Source: Candidatus Dojkabacteria bacterium S2_J21 (lineage in GTDB: Bacteria; Patescibacteria; Dojkabacteria; SC72). Taken from it: a stretch of 64,000 bases of DNA. Location of the stretch: the NCBI GenBank assembly GCA_019248085.1, contig JAEHHF010000003.1, positions 1-64,000 of the forward strand. The letters run 5' to 3'. Positions 24,309 through 32,756 of this stretch are shown here, in pieces (within the stretch, counting starts at the first letter, position 1; each line of letters opens with the position of its first letter). A program made the position numbers and the translations under genes. The notes below the pieces were generated by a model. That model was not told the origin of the DNA, made no database searches, and saw only the letters and a program-made list of their open reading frames with translations.

Positions 24309-24573
24309 CTACCACACTCTCTAGCCACACTTCAACCACACAAGAAACGCATATAATGTTTAAACATATAATGTTTCACATGAAACAAAGCGCCAGTATC
24401 AAGAAACCACACTTGCTTACGCCATTTCCACACTTTCTCTTTCTCCTCTTTATTCTTCTCCTCATTTAATACTTTCCTTTTATGGAATGGCAAAATCTAG
24501 ATTAATAGATAAAGCGCCAGTAAGAGGTGTCAAATAGACAACAAAAAAATAAAATTAAAACAAGGAATGAAAG
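24309..24573. other. Gene-free region with CCACAC repeats
   Basis: A pyrimidine-rich stretch with five CCACAC words at about 24312, 24324, 24335, 24405 and 24428, a TGTTTAAACA palindrome near 24358, the parS-like site at 24372-24387 and two AGCGCCAG copies (24389, 24513). It could be a control or replication site. Confidence 0.45.
24372..24387. promoter_or_regulatory. parS-like palindrome
   Basis: TGTTTCACATGAAACA differs from the classic chromosomal parS consensus TGTTTCACGTGAAACA at one base. It lies in a gene-free region and is followed directly by an AGCGCCAG copy. Host ParB/Spo0J or a phage ParB-like protein could bind it. I saw no second copy in the window. Confidence 0.6.
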
Positions 24574-24879
24574 ATGGAAGCAGTAGCAGTAGGGATGAGC
24601 ACAGGAATGATGTTATTAATAGGTGTATTAATATTTATGTTCAGAAAAGGTATATTCAATATGGCAGAGCTAATTGAAAATACACTTGATGAAGCTATAG
24701 ATACTAGTAATGATGCATTATCAACTTACGGTAAAATCGTAAAAGTATCAAATGCTAAAAAGCGTGAAGAACTTCTAGCAGAAATCCGTGATATAGAAAC
24801 AAGAGTAACTTCAAAACAACTTCAAGAACTTCTTGATGGTAAATCAGAAGAAGAAGTATTCGGAAAAGCTAAAGCCTAA
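24574..24879 (+). CDS. Small single-pass membrane protein
   Basis: 101 residues; AAGGAAT precedes the ATG. One hydrophobic segment at about 7-25, then a charged helical cytoplasmic part (about 30-100). No known motif. First gene after the parS-like region. Confidence 0.6.
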   Translation: MEAVAVGMSTGMMLLIGVLIFMFRKGIFNMAELIENTLDEAIDTSNDALSTYGKIVKVSNAKKREELLAEIRDIETRVTSKQLQELLDGKSEEEVFGKAKA

Positions 24880-24972
24880 TCATAGGCTAAGGCTAATCTA
24901 AGAGCGCCAGCAAGATAGGAAGATAGGCAAGAAACCATAGATAAACCAAATTTAAAATAAGGAAATAATATA

Positions 24973-25395
24973 ATGACAACTAATTACGCAAAGATAGTAG
25001 CATCAGAACTAATAAAACAAGGAGCAATCCTTGTAGGCTCGCAAACATTAATTGAATCATCAACAGCAGACATTGACATCGCATGCACATGGGAACAATA
25101 TGTATCTGTACTTGAATCAAAGCCAATAATGCATAAAGAAGGAAGATATGTAGAATCACATAAAAATAACTACATCAAAAACAACAATACTCTATGGAAT
25201 GGTGTAGAATCATTAGCGTTTAACGATGATACAAGACTTGATATATTGTTCTATGATGAAGAAATATTACCAGCAGTAGCAACAACAATCAAAATGATGC
25301 AATCTCAGTCAAACATGTTCATATCAAACAAAGAACTTAGAGTTAGAACATATGAAGCATTAGTTAAAACAATTCACTTGTATAGCGCCAGATAA
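24973..25395 (+). CDS. Nucleotidyltransferase-like protein
   Basis: 140 residues; AAGGAAA precedes the ATG. Residues about 20-38 read Leu-Val-Gly-Ser-Gln-Thr then Ala-Asp-Ile-Asp-Ile-Ala, the GS...DxD signature of Pol-beta-type minimal nucleotidyltransferases, and Arg-Leu-Asp-Ile-Leu near 87-91 could give the third Asp. Such enzymes transfer nucleotides to small molecules, RNA or proteins. Its target is unknown. Confidence 0.65.
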   Translation: MTTNYAKIVASELIKQGAILVGSQTLIESSTADIDIACTWEQYVSVLESKPIMHKEGRYVESHKNNYIKNNNTLWNGVESLAFNDDTRLDILFYDEEILPAVATTIKMMQSQSNMFISNKELRVRTYEALVKTIHLYSAR

Positions 25396-25407
25396 GAGTG
25401 TCACAAT

Positions 25408-25722
25408 ATGAAAACAAGATACCTATGTACAGAGTGTGAAAACATTGACAACTTGTCAAGTTTCACAGAACCAGTTAAAGATGGATTATACTATGTAGCA
25501 ACATGTAATAAATGCAATAGTAGAACACATATATTAAAGAAACATAAGGACGGTATAATGAAAGTAGAACAACATCCATTATATAAAAGATTGGGAGTAA
25601 TTGAGCAATCTGTATTAGAATCAGAATTAGGAGAAGACTTTTATAAAGACTTCGAAACACAAGAAGAACTTGAATCTGCAATAGAAGAAGCAATGCTAGA
25701 TTTTTACGCAGAAGATTATTAA
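25408..25722 (+). CDS. Zinc-ribbon protein
   Basis: 104 residues. Cys-Thr-Glu-Cys near 7-10 and Cys-Asn-Lys-Cys near 33-36 form a zinc ribbon; the C terminus is acidic and helical. The start codon shows no strong ribosome site, but it follows the previous stop by 12 bases. Function unknown. Confidence 0.6.
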   Translation: MKTRYLCTECENIDNLSSFTEPVKDGLYYVATCNKCNSRTHILKKHKDGIMKVEQHPLYKRLGVIEQSVLESELGEDFYKDFETQEELESAIEEAMLDFYAEDY

Positions 25723-25740
25723 TACTAAAAGGATAACAAA

Positions 25741-25890
25741 ATGATAAATGAATACGCAATAGCAAGAACTTTTGGATTAGCAATGATAACACCATCAATA
25801 GGATACTTGACATATGATGTTAAAGGTATAGCAATAGGATTTATATTGCTTGGAACAATATTATTTATATCAAACATGAAAAAGGCTTAA
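25741..25890 (+). CDS. Small membrane protein, 49 residues
   Basis: AAGGA precedes the ATG at 25741. Two hydrophobic stretches (about 8-22 and 27-43) fill most of the sequence. It ends one base before the next gene. No family recognised. Confidence 0.55.
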   Translation: MINEYAIARTFGLAMITPSIGYLTYDVKGIAIGFILLGTILFISNMKKA

Positions 25891-25891
25891 A

Positions 25892-26089
25892 ATGTGTACT
25901 AAACCATTAGACCAAAGAACTGTAGCTTATCTTAAAAAACAACAACAATTAACAATGAACAGCAAATGTATAGTTGAACCATTCAAGACATCAACATCTA
26001 CAATTAATCAAATTAAAGATGCATTATCAGCTATTGAATCACCTTCATTAGCGCCAGTAATTAATAAATCTAGAACATCAAAATATTAA
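25892..26089 (+). CDS. Hypothetical protein, 65 residues
   Basis: Starts two bases after the stop of the small membrane protein. Polar, with a Gln-rich N terminus and a Ser/Thr-rich middle. An AGCGCCAG copy near its end encodes Ala-Pro. No motif. Confidence 0.5.
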   Translation: MCTKPLDQRTVAYLKKQQQLTMNSKCIVEPFKTSTSTINQIKDALSAIESPSLAPVINKSRTSKY

Positions 26090-26099
26090 GGAAAAACAA

Positions 26100-26441
26100 A
26101 TGGAAAAATATGAATGTATGAATTGTCACTAAATTCACAACTTAGATGAATATGAAGACACAGAATGTGATGGTGATGTATTTGATAAATGTCCAATATG
26201 CAAAAAAACATCTGTACTTATTGAAGTAGATGAAGAAGTATTGCTTAATCTGCAAGATACAAGACAATACCACAAAGACACATTATATGAAGTAGTATGT
26301 CAAGTTAAAGAGATGCTAGACACAGACAGATCTATGTCAGATATAAAACAATATCTAAAATCTATAACTGGTAAAGACCATCAAATGTCAGAAATATATG
26401 CATTAGTATATGCATATGAATTCATGGAATCAATTAAATAA
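26100..26441 (+). pseudogene. Zinc-ribbon gene with an in-frame UAA at codon 11
   Basis: AAGGAAAAAC precedes the ATG at 26100. The frame reads Cys-Met-Asn-Cys-His, then TAA at 26130-26132, then stays open to 26441 and supplies the second pair Cys-Pro-Ile-Cys about 25 residues later. The stop thus splits a zinc ribbon. Full product would be 113 codons. No good restart exists before a TTG at 26241. It is a nonsense-mutated gene or a readthrough gene. Confidence 0.65.
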
Positions 26442-26526
26442 AATTCAACAGAGATATCTAATAAATAACGATATCTCAATTGAGTTTTAAACTCAAAAAT
26501 AAACACATAAATAAAAGGAAAACCAA
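26442..26526 (+). promoter_or_regulatory. Palindromes before gene 26527
   Basis: GAGATATC and GATATCTC (about 26449-26477) form an inverted repeat, followed by GAGTTTTAAACTC, a second short palindrome. No T tract follows, so an operator or leader structure is more likely than a terminator. Confidence 0.4.
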
Positions 26527-27258
26527 ATGGCAAAAGAATTAGTATCAATGAATGAAGTAGCAGTAGATGCAAAAGTATCAAAAGCTAAAACAGTTAAAGC
26601 ACCCAAAGAAACTAAAGTTAAGGAAGTTAAAATGACAGCATTAGAAAAGAAAATCGCAGAGAGAATGTTAGCTAAAGAACAAGCTAGAACAGCTAAAGAT
26701 GAAGTGTTAGCAAATAATGAAACATATGTTGATTATCTTGTTGATAAAAAGATAGAAAACAACAATGTAGTGCATTTGGATGTAATCATCAATCAAATCA
26801 ATGCAATGAAAACAATCTTAGCTCAAGATGGAACTAAATTCGCTATCCATTGTTATCCAGTTGCAGAATCAATCTTTGGTGCAGTAGGTTCAAGATTGTT
26901 AGCTATTGCACAAATAGCTGGCGCTATGTTCACAAGCGAGAGACAAGCTGAATTCACAGCTTTAACAGGTATTGACTATCTTATTGCACTTGATGCATAT
27001 CACAAATTAGGTAGACCAGCATACTTCAGCAAACAAATGACTTTAGTTGATGAATTACCATTCCAAGAAGGTTATGATATTCCATTAATGGCAGTAGCTG
27101 CAGCATTAGGTTTAGACACAGATGAAGCAAAACTTATCACAGATGCTAAATTAACTAACCACTTCAGCGCCAGTAGAAAGAAAGCTCAAACTAAACTAGA
27201 TGAGTACAACAGAACACCAGTTAATGCAGAAGATTCGGCATTTACTATGGAAGATTAA
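26527..27258 (+). CDS. Hypothetical protein upstream of the RNA polymerase
   Basis: 243 residues; AAGGA precedes the ATG. A Lys/Ala-rich, disordered N terminus (1-60) is followed by a helical, hydrophobic-core domain (75-225). It is cotranscribed with the RNA polymerase gene 63 bases later. No motif that I can name; DNA binding by the basic N terminus is possible. Confidence 0.6.
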   Translation: MAKELVSMNEVAVDAKVSKAKTVKAPKETKVKEVKMTALEKKIAERMLAKEQARTAKDEVLANNETYVDYLVDKKIENNNVVHLDVIINQINAMKTILAQDGTKFAIHCYPVAESIFGAVGSRLLAIAQIAGAMFTSERQAEFTALTGIDYLIALDAYHKLGRPAYFSKQMTLVDELPFQEGYDIPLMAVAAALGLDTDEAKLITDAKLTNHFSASRKKAQTKLDEYNRTPVNAEDSAFTMED

Positions 27259-27321
27259 TTCTTCAAAAGCCTGAGCAAGCTATAACTGCTCAAAACCAAA
27301 ATTAAAATAAGGACCGACAAA

Positions 27322-29181
27322 ATGACAACAAAAGAACGAATAGCTTACCAAATTAGCTTAGGAAAGTTATCTATGCCTAGAATAAACAATCTTGAATCTA
27401 AGTTTGGATCAACAGTGTACAAAGAGATAGAAGCAATGTTTGAAGCAATGTTTCATACATATCTAAAGAAAGGTGCTCATATCAAACCTAATGTAGAGCC
27501 AGCACACACAGTTGCAATGCCATATTGGGCTAAGCGAATCAAAAACCCAAAAGCTCATAATCTGGCGCTTAAGGTACTATCTAAGAATAACTGGATAGTA
27601 GTATCAACAAGACCAGGTAACAATTGGTCATCTGCATATTTAAATGAAGCAAAATTATTAGAATATGTTACTAGAGAAGTACTTGATAATGTAAGAATGC
27701 ATAATAAATTCTTTGATTATAAGCTATCTAATACTGTATCTGTATCAAGCACTAAAGTTACTCAAAATGGTAATAAACTTGACTCAGGTTTAATCAGAAA
27801 TGGATTTATGAAAACAGGTAATACAGAGTTTGCATTCAATACAAACCAAATCAACGAGAACTTTGAAGATGTACTAAAAGAAATCAACAAAGGTATCGAG
27901 AAAATGATAGTTAAATATCCTCAAATCGCTACAGACCACGCTAATTATAGAGAACTAGGTACAGAAATTCTTCAGTATCTATCAATAGAAGACGCAACTT
28001 ATACTTCAGGAGAAAGAGCATCAGACTTCAGAGGTAGAAACATAGCTGGTATGCTGTCTAGAATAGGTAATCCAATAGGCTTTAAAGTTATGAGAAGCAT
28101 GTTAGTTATACCTGAACAATACAGAAATATAGCTACAGATAAAGGTTTAAGAAACAAGCATCTATTCATAGCTGAATTATGTGGATTCAAAGTAGGAACA
28201 ACATTTCAGAAAGTTGCATTTGGAATCAAATGTTATACTCAAAGAACAATGACTCATTGCTTTGTAGAGAATTTATGGCTGGAAAACACTTACGAAGACA
28301 TAGATAACTACTACAATAATGTAGGTACATACAAATGGAAATTTGCCATTGAAATAGATGTAAGCGCCAGTGTATTAGCAGTGATAGGACTATTATTAAA
28401 TCACAAACCATTTATGGAAAGATGTAATGTTTTACCAGGTATTCTAGGTGATGCATGGGGTCATGAAATAATTACTAATAGACCTCAGTGCAAAACAATC
28501 ATGCGAAAAATTTATGGATCTCAAATGACAGCTGCAGCAATGTGGACTGAAATGGATATTGAATTCACTCAGCAAGAAGTTGAAGCATTTGACTATGATG
28601 TTGAATTCGGAGAGTTTGCAGTAGCTAATAGACTTAAAGACTTCATTATAGACAATTCAGTTATGAAACCATCTATGTCAGTTAGAGTAGGTTCTGAGAC
28701 GGTTAAATTCAATTGTAATAAGTTCCATATCGTTGGAGACAAAACAACTGTTTATGACTTATATGACTCATATAATGACTCAATTAGAAGAATTCACAAT
28801 ACAAGTACAGTTAAAGTTCCAGACCTTAAATCATTCAAAAGAGTTGGTCCAACTACATTAGTTCATGGACTAGATTCGCAGTGCGCAGATAACACAGCTG
28901 ATGCAGTAATAAACCAATACAACTGGTGCTTAGACATTCATGATGCATTTATATTGTGTGCAGAAGCAGCAGACTATGCAAGAGAGATATACAGTTATGG
29001 TAGAACACCAAACGAACCATCATTGAAGTTCATTAATGATAATAGAACATCAATCTTATGTAATTTCTTCACAGATATGGGTATCGGAGCATCTAAAGTA
29101 GCAGAGTTCAAAAGAGAGGTTCTAGCATTCGTAGAACCACTAACAGAGAAACTAGTAATTAATCCACTAGTTTTAAAATAA
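27322..29181 (+). CDS. Divergent single-subunit (T7/N4-like) RNA polymerase
   Basis: 619 residues; AAGGA precedes the ATG. Polymerase motifs in order: Asp-Phe-Arg-Gly-Arg-Asn near 233 (like the D.RGR element), motif A Asp-Val-Ser-Ala-Ser near 346, motif B Lys-Thr-Ile-Met-Arg-Lys-Ile-Tyr-Gly-Ser near 390-400, motif C Ile-His-Asp-Ala-Phe near 538. The order and spacing match single-subunit RNA polymerases, shorter than T7 (about 880) and closer to N4-type enzymes. It would transcribe phage genes from its own promoters. A copy of AGCGCCAG encodes the Ser-Ala-Ser of motif A. Confidence 0.65.
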   Translation: MTTKERIAYQISLGKLSMPRINNLESKFGSTVYKEIEAMFEAMFHTYLKKGAHIKPNVEPAHTVAMPYWAKRIKNPKAHNLALKVLSKNNWIVVSTRPGNNWSSAYLNEAKLLEYVTREVLDNVRMHNKFFDYKLSNTVSVSSTKVTQNGNKLDSGLIRNGFMKTGNTEFAFNTNQINENFEDVLKEINKGIEKMIVKYPQIATDHANYRELGTEILQYLSIEDATYTSGERASDFRGRNIAGMLSRIGNPIGFKVMRSMLVIPEQYRNIATDKGLRNKHLFIAELCGFKVGTTFQKVAFGIKCYTQRTMTHCFVENLWLENTYEDIDNYYNNVGTYKWKFAIEIDVSASVLAVIGLLLNHKPFMERCNVLPGILGDAWGHEIITNRPQCKTIMRKIYGSQMTAAAMWTEMDIEFTQQEVEAFDYDVEFGEFAVANRLKDFIIDNSVMKPSMSVRVGSETVKFNCNKFHIVGDKTTVYDLYDSYNDSIRRIHNTSTVKVPDLKSFKRVGPTTLVHGLDSQCADNTADAVINQYNWCLDIHDAFILCAEAADYAREIYSYGRTPNEPSLKFINDNRTSILCNFFTDMGIGASKVAEFKREVLAFVEPLTEKLVINPLVLK

Positions 29182-29222
29182 GTTTACTTTAAGCAAAATA
29201 ATAATTAAAACAAGGAATAAAA

Positions 29223-29486
29223 ATGAGATACAAAGCACGATTATGTGGTAACAAAAGAGGAATTGGAACAACCTCTCCAAAAGCCTTAATTACAAACATA
29301 GAACCAAACGATGAACTCGACAGAGATCATTGTTGGATAGACTTATCATTAGTCGAATCAATACAGCCAAGAGGAGATAAAAAACCAATTTGGATTGAAT
29401 TCGATGCAGATATTAAGCAATACAAGAAAAGAGGTCTAGAAGACTCTTATACGCTAACAAACATCACAAATATAACAATATTATAA
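29223..29486 (+). CDS. Hypothetical conserved-looking phage protein
   Basis: 87 residues; AAGGAAT precedes the ATG. It has Lys-Ala-Leu-Ile, Asp-His-Cys-Trp-Ile-Asp and Ile-Glu-Phe-Asp-Ala, a beta-strand-rich small domain that recurs in phages without known function. It is the last gene before a strong terminator and so ends the polymerase operon. Confidence 0.6.
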   Translation: MRYKARLCGNKRGIGTTSPKALITNIEPNDELDRDHCWIDLSLVESIQPRGDKKPIWIEFDADIKQYKKRGLEDSYTLTNITNITIL

Positions 29487-29529
29487 TCTACAGATATCCC
29501 AATAGGGATGTTTGTAGATATTTTTTTTT
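29486..29529 (+). terminator. Rho-independent terminator of the RNA polymerase operon
   Basis: Stem ATCTACA...ATCCC (29486-29500), loop AATA, GGGAT...TGTAGAT (29505-29519), then nine Ts from 29521. A small symmetric internal loop divides the stem. Confidence 0.9.
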
Positions 29530-29640
29530 CTCTCAACAAGGGGAAGAAAAGATTTATATTGTTTATATTTACTTTTATATATTATTTTTTTTATCTCTTT
29601 ATTTGAGATAGGAAAGAAAACACACCTAAAGGAGCAATCA

Positions 29641-29790
29641 ATGAGCAAAGCAAGAATATACGCAATGATAGTACTATCTATATTTGTATCTCTAGGATAC
29701 TTTATACCATACTTCCCATTTATAGCTGCAACAATCGTAGCATTCATTTTTTTTTACTCTAAAAAAGATGAAGAAAACACTTACAGATAA
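29641..29790 (+). CDS. Small membrane protein, 49 residues
   Basis: AAAGGAG precedes the ATG at 29641. Two hydrophobic segments (about 5-20 and 24-39) and a charged C terminus. It resembles the protein at 25741-25890 in size and style. Confidence 0.55.
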   Translation: MSKARIYAMIVLSIFVSLGYFIPYFPFIAATIVAFIFFYSKKDEENTYR

Positions 29791-29800
29791 GGAATAACCA

Positions 29801-29995
29801 ATGAATTACAAGTTACTTTACGAAATTGAAAAAGAAGAAAACGAAAAACTTCAAAAGAAAATCAGAGAATTAACTATAGACAATGAGCTATATAAAATTA
29901 GACTCAAAAACGCTAAAGAAACTACCTATAAAGCGCCAGATAGAAAAGAATCTAAAGCATCTATAACTATTCAACAATTAAATATATACTGTTAG
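29801..29995 (+). CDS. Coiled-coil small protein
   Basis: 64 residues; AAGGAAT precedes the ATG. Residues 5-45 have a heptad-like pattern rich in Glu, Lys, Leu and Ile. No motif. A copy of AGCGCCAG encodes Ala-Pro-Asp. Confidence 0.5.
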   Translation: MNYKLLYEIEKEENEKLQKKIRELTIDNELYKIRLKNAKETTYKAPDRKESKASITIQQLNIYC

Positions 29996-30006
29996 GAGAA
30001 TAAACA

Positions 30007-30225
30007 ATGAAAGAAATAAAAGAACTAGAAGCATATAAATTCATACATGAAAGAGTAAGCAAAACACCAGATGGACTAATAGATGAATCATCAAAAGAGT
30101 TTATTAGCATAATAGATGAACCAAGAATTGAAAATTTACAATTAAAGTCTAAAATACAAGACTTAAAACATATATTAAAAGAAAATAATATTGAAGTTTA
30201 TAAAAAAATAACCATGAAATTATAA
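30007..30225 (+). CDS. Hypothetical helical protein
   Basis: 72 residues; AGGAG precedes the ATG. Charged and helical, similar in style to the coiled-coil protein before it. No motif. Confidence 0.5.
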   Translation: MKEIKELEAYKFIHERVSKTPDGLIDESSKEFISIIDEPRIENLQLKSKIQDLKHILKENNIEVYKKITMKL

Positions 30226-30236
30226 AAGGAATAAAT

Positions 30237-31020
30237 ATGAAAAATGAAAAATTTATAATAGTACCAATAACTGAAGGATGTAGATTTGAAGATGGTTTTG
30301 ATTTTAAATGGTATAGCGTAGTAAAAATAACAAATGCAAAAATAGCATTTATAAGAGAACAAAAATCTGGAGATTCATGCATAGATATATCAGGTGTAGT
30401 TGTTGGATTTATAAGCTATGAAAATGCAGAAAAACATAGCATATCAGCAGGTAAACTTTTAGATTTTTATAAAATACATGATGAATTTTATTACAACAAA
30501 TTACTATAAAATACATGATGAATTTTATTACAACAAATTACTTTTAAAAGATCTTAATTTTATAAAAAGAGATATTGTATTTGATTATGAAAAAAATAAA
30601 ATAGAAAACATTGTATTATCTGATACAAACATAGGAGATAAGGTATATAAACGAATATTTTATACAAATGATATAAGCAATATATTGCTTGAAATCAATA
30701 ATAATATTTTTAATGAAATAAAAATACCACATACCGTTCGCCACAGGTTATCTGATATTATAGAAGATATTTTTGAACTAACAAAAAACAGTATAGATAT
30801 AGAGCAAACGAAAGAATATATATTGAAAAAAAATGGAATAGTAATATCAAATGTAGAACTTAATAGCATACATTTTAAAGGAATAACTATATATCTAGAA
30901 AATACATATACAAATATAATGAAAGACTCAAGTCTTCCAGATTTTTATTTATATTCATTTAGTAGTGACAATAAAATTCCTGTATATCTAATAGAAGATT
31001 TATATTCTATAAAATTTTAG
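30237..31020 (+). pseudogene. Hypothetical gene split by a 37-base tandem duplication
   Basis: The reading frame starts at the ATG 30237 (AAAGGA upstream) and stops at 30509; a second frame runs to 31020. Both contain the same peptide Tyr-Lys-Ile-His-Asp-Glu-Phe-Tyr-Tyr-Asn-Lys. Removing one of the two 37-base copies (30468-30504 and 30505-30541) restores one frame of about 248 codons. The full product has strand-rich N and C parts and no known motif. It may be switched off, phase-variable or an assembly slip. Confidence 0.7.
30468..30541 (+). repeat. Perfect 37-base tandem duplication
   Basis: Two identical adjacent copies starting TATAAAATACATGATG. 37 is not a multiple of three, so the second copy shifts the reading frame of the gene around it. 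No spacer between the copies. Confidence 0.9.
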
Positions 31021-31033
31021 AAGGAATGAAGAT

Positions 31034-31324
31034 ATGTTAAACAAAGCACAACACGATCAAATGATTCAAGGATTAGTTGGATTAAGGTTTTCAACTAAAG
31101 AGCTAATATATACCTTAAAAACAATATCTATATCATCTTCAGGTTTAGAAAATAGTCCAATCATAAAAGACTGCAATGAAAGAAATATCTTCAGTGATTA
31201 CTGTATTCAAGTAAAACTAGGAAAATCTAATGGAATTCAATTATCATATAAAATATTCTATATAAACACAAACCAACAAGATAAAATATTAATCACAGAC
31301 ACAGAATATATACCAGGAGAATAA
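31034..31324 (+). CDS. Hypothetical protein, 96 residues
   Basis: GAAGGAATGAAG precedes the ATG. The second half is strand-rich. It is followed after one base by the next gene. No motif. Confidence 0.55.
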   Translation: MLNKAQHDQMIQGLVGLRFSTKELIYTLKTISISSSGLENSPIIKDCNERNIFSDYCIQVKLGKSNGIQLSYKIFYINTNQQDKILITDTEYIPGE

Positions 31325-31325
31325 A

Positions 31326-31643
31326 ATGACAAGAGAGCAGGAACAAGAGTTTTTAAATCTTGTAGAATCAACAATTGAGAGATATCCATATTTACTTGAA
31401 AAAGTATTAATAGCATCATCTCATGCAATGCATAGATCAATTGTAAACCTAGGAAGACAAGTAGCAGATATGGAAACAATAGCAGTAGCATTTGCATCTA
31501 TGTCATCTAAAGGATACTCTAAAAAGAACGAACTATGGGCTACAAATCTTATTATCTCAAAACTTGAGAAGCACAAAGATAGCACATACATGAACTGGTC
31601 AACAGACCTAGAATCACTAAAACAAAAACTATTAAAGGATTAA
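31326..31643 (+). CDS. Hypothetical helical protein, 105 residues
   Basis: CAGGAGA lies just before the ATG. Largely helical with a Trp-rich end. Part of the tight cluster 31034-32066. No motif. Confidence 0.55.
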   Translation: MTREQEQEFLNLVESTIERYPYLLEKVLIASSHAMHRSIVNLGRQVADMETIAVAFASMSSKGYSKKNELWATNLIISKLEKHKDSTYMNWSTDLESLKQKLLKD

Positions 31644-31647
31644 CCAA

Positions 31648-31779
31648 ATGTCAAGAGAAGAAATAGATCAAATATTACTAGAAGCAGAAATAAACGATGA
31701 AGATTACTCATTCTCATCAGCGCCAGATGTAATATATCTGGATGAATCATTAGCAACTAGAACAAACCTAGGAGAATAG
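31648..31779 (+). CDS. Acidic small protein, 43 residues
   Basis: AAAGGA precedes the ATG. Very acidic (Glu-Glu-Ile-Asp, Asp-Glu-Asp), so possibly a DNA mimic or binding partner, but that is speculation. A copy of AGCGCCAG encodes Ala-Pro-Asp. Confidence 0.5.
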   Translation: MSREEIDQILLEAEINDEDYSFSSAPDVIYLDESLATRTNLGE

Positions 31780-31781
31780 TC

Positions 31782-32066
31782 ATGAAAAAAGATATAGACC
31801 AATCAACTGATTGGTTATCAAAATTCCATCAAGGACAAAAACTTCAAAGACAAGCAATGTCAGAGATCAAAAGTATCTCTAGACATTTAAGATACACATT
31901 TCCTCATATTGCTGATGATCTAATTGAAAGATATCAAGAACTTGAAGAAGCTGAGAAACTTATATCTCAAGCAATGAATCAAAACATGGATGAACAACTT
32001 AAATCATCACAAGAATTTATAGGTTCAGCACTAACAGGAATGTTAAGAGCAGTAGAAGAGGAATAA
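31782..32066 (+). CDS. Hypothetical helical protein, 94 residues
   Basis: AGGAG lies 7 bases before the ATG, two bases after the previous stop. Gln/Glu-rich helices throughout. No motif. Confidence 0.55.
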   Translation: MKKDIDQSTDWLSKFHQGQKLQRQAMSEIKSISRHLRYTFPHIADDLIERYQELEEAEKLISQAMNQNMDEQLKSSQEFIGSALTGMLRAVEEE

Positions 32067-32073
32067 AATAATT

Positions 32074-32655
32074 ATGAAATCAATTGAATTAACACAATCT
32101 CAAATTAAAGCACTACAGTCTGGCGCTACTATGTTTATACTTCCTATATCGGATTATGATTTAAACATAATAAATAAAGGATATTCAATAGGTGATTCAT
32201 TTCCTATTAATAAAGGTAATAAAGATATATTTGTAAAAGAAGAGTTTATGGAAGTATTAGACCGAAGACCTGAAACAAAAGGAGAAAAATACTACTTTTA
32301 CAAATCAGAATATAGACAAGAAGATTATCATATATCACCAAGCTATAATGTATGGGATAGTTTAGAAAATGAATTTGATAAACATATTGCAGCGTCACAA
32401 ATGACAAAAGAACAATCAAGATATTCATTCAAAGAGTGTATTGATGTTAGGATTGTTAGAGTGCAGGATATACTAATAAGCGATTGCGAAAAGATACTAA
32501 ACATTTATAGTGCATACTTTAATGTTACTAACCCAAAAATTAGAACTGCAATAATTAACAAATTTAAAGCTTATTATAACCAACAAATGAAGGAACTAAA
32601 CATAGATAGAACTTATGAAGATAATGATTATGTATTTTTAGCAGAATTTGCTTAA
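32074..32655 (+). CDS. ASCH-like phage protein
   Basis: 193 residues. N-terminal Gln-Ile-Lys-Ala-Leu-Gln-Ser-Gly-Ala, then Asp-Ile-Phe-Val-Lys-Glu-Glu-Phe and Tyr-Tyr-Phe-Tyr-Lys-Ser, and a middle segment Glu-Cys-Ile-Asp-Val-Arg-Ile-Val-Arg-Val-Gln-Asp-Ile. This order is that of ASCH/PUA-like phage proteins, which bind RNA or modified bases. The identification is from pattern only. GAGGAATAA precedes the ATG. Confidence 0.5.
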   Translation: MKSIELTQSQIKALQSGATMFILPISDYDLNIINKGYSIGDSFPINKGNKDIFVKEEFMEVLDRRPETKGEKYYFYKSEYRQEDYHISPSYNVWDSLENEFDKHIAASQMTKEQSRYSFKECIDVRIVRVQDILISDCEKILNIYSAYFNVTNPKIRTAIINKFKAYYNQQMKELNIDRTYEDNDYVFLAEFA

Positions 32656-32756
32656 AACAAATTTCCAATAACCTCAACTTGTTCATGTTCAAAAAACACA
32701 AAAAACCCTCAAGCTTACTTCAATAAGCTCAGGTACATTTTTAAAGGAAAAACACT

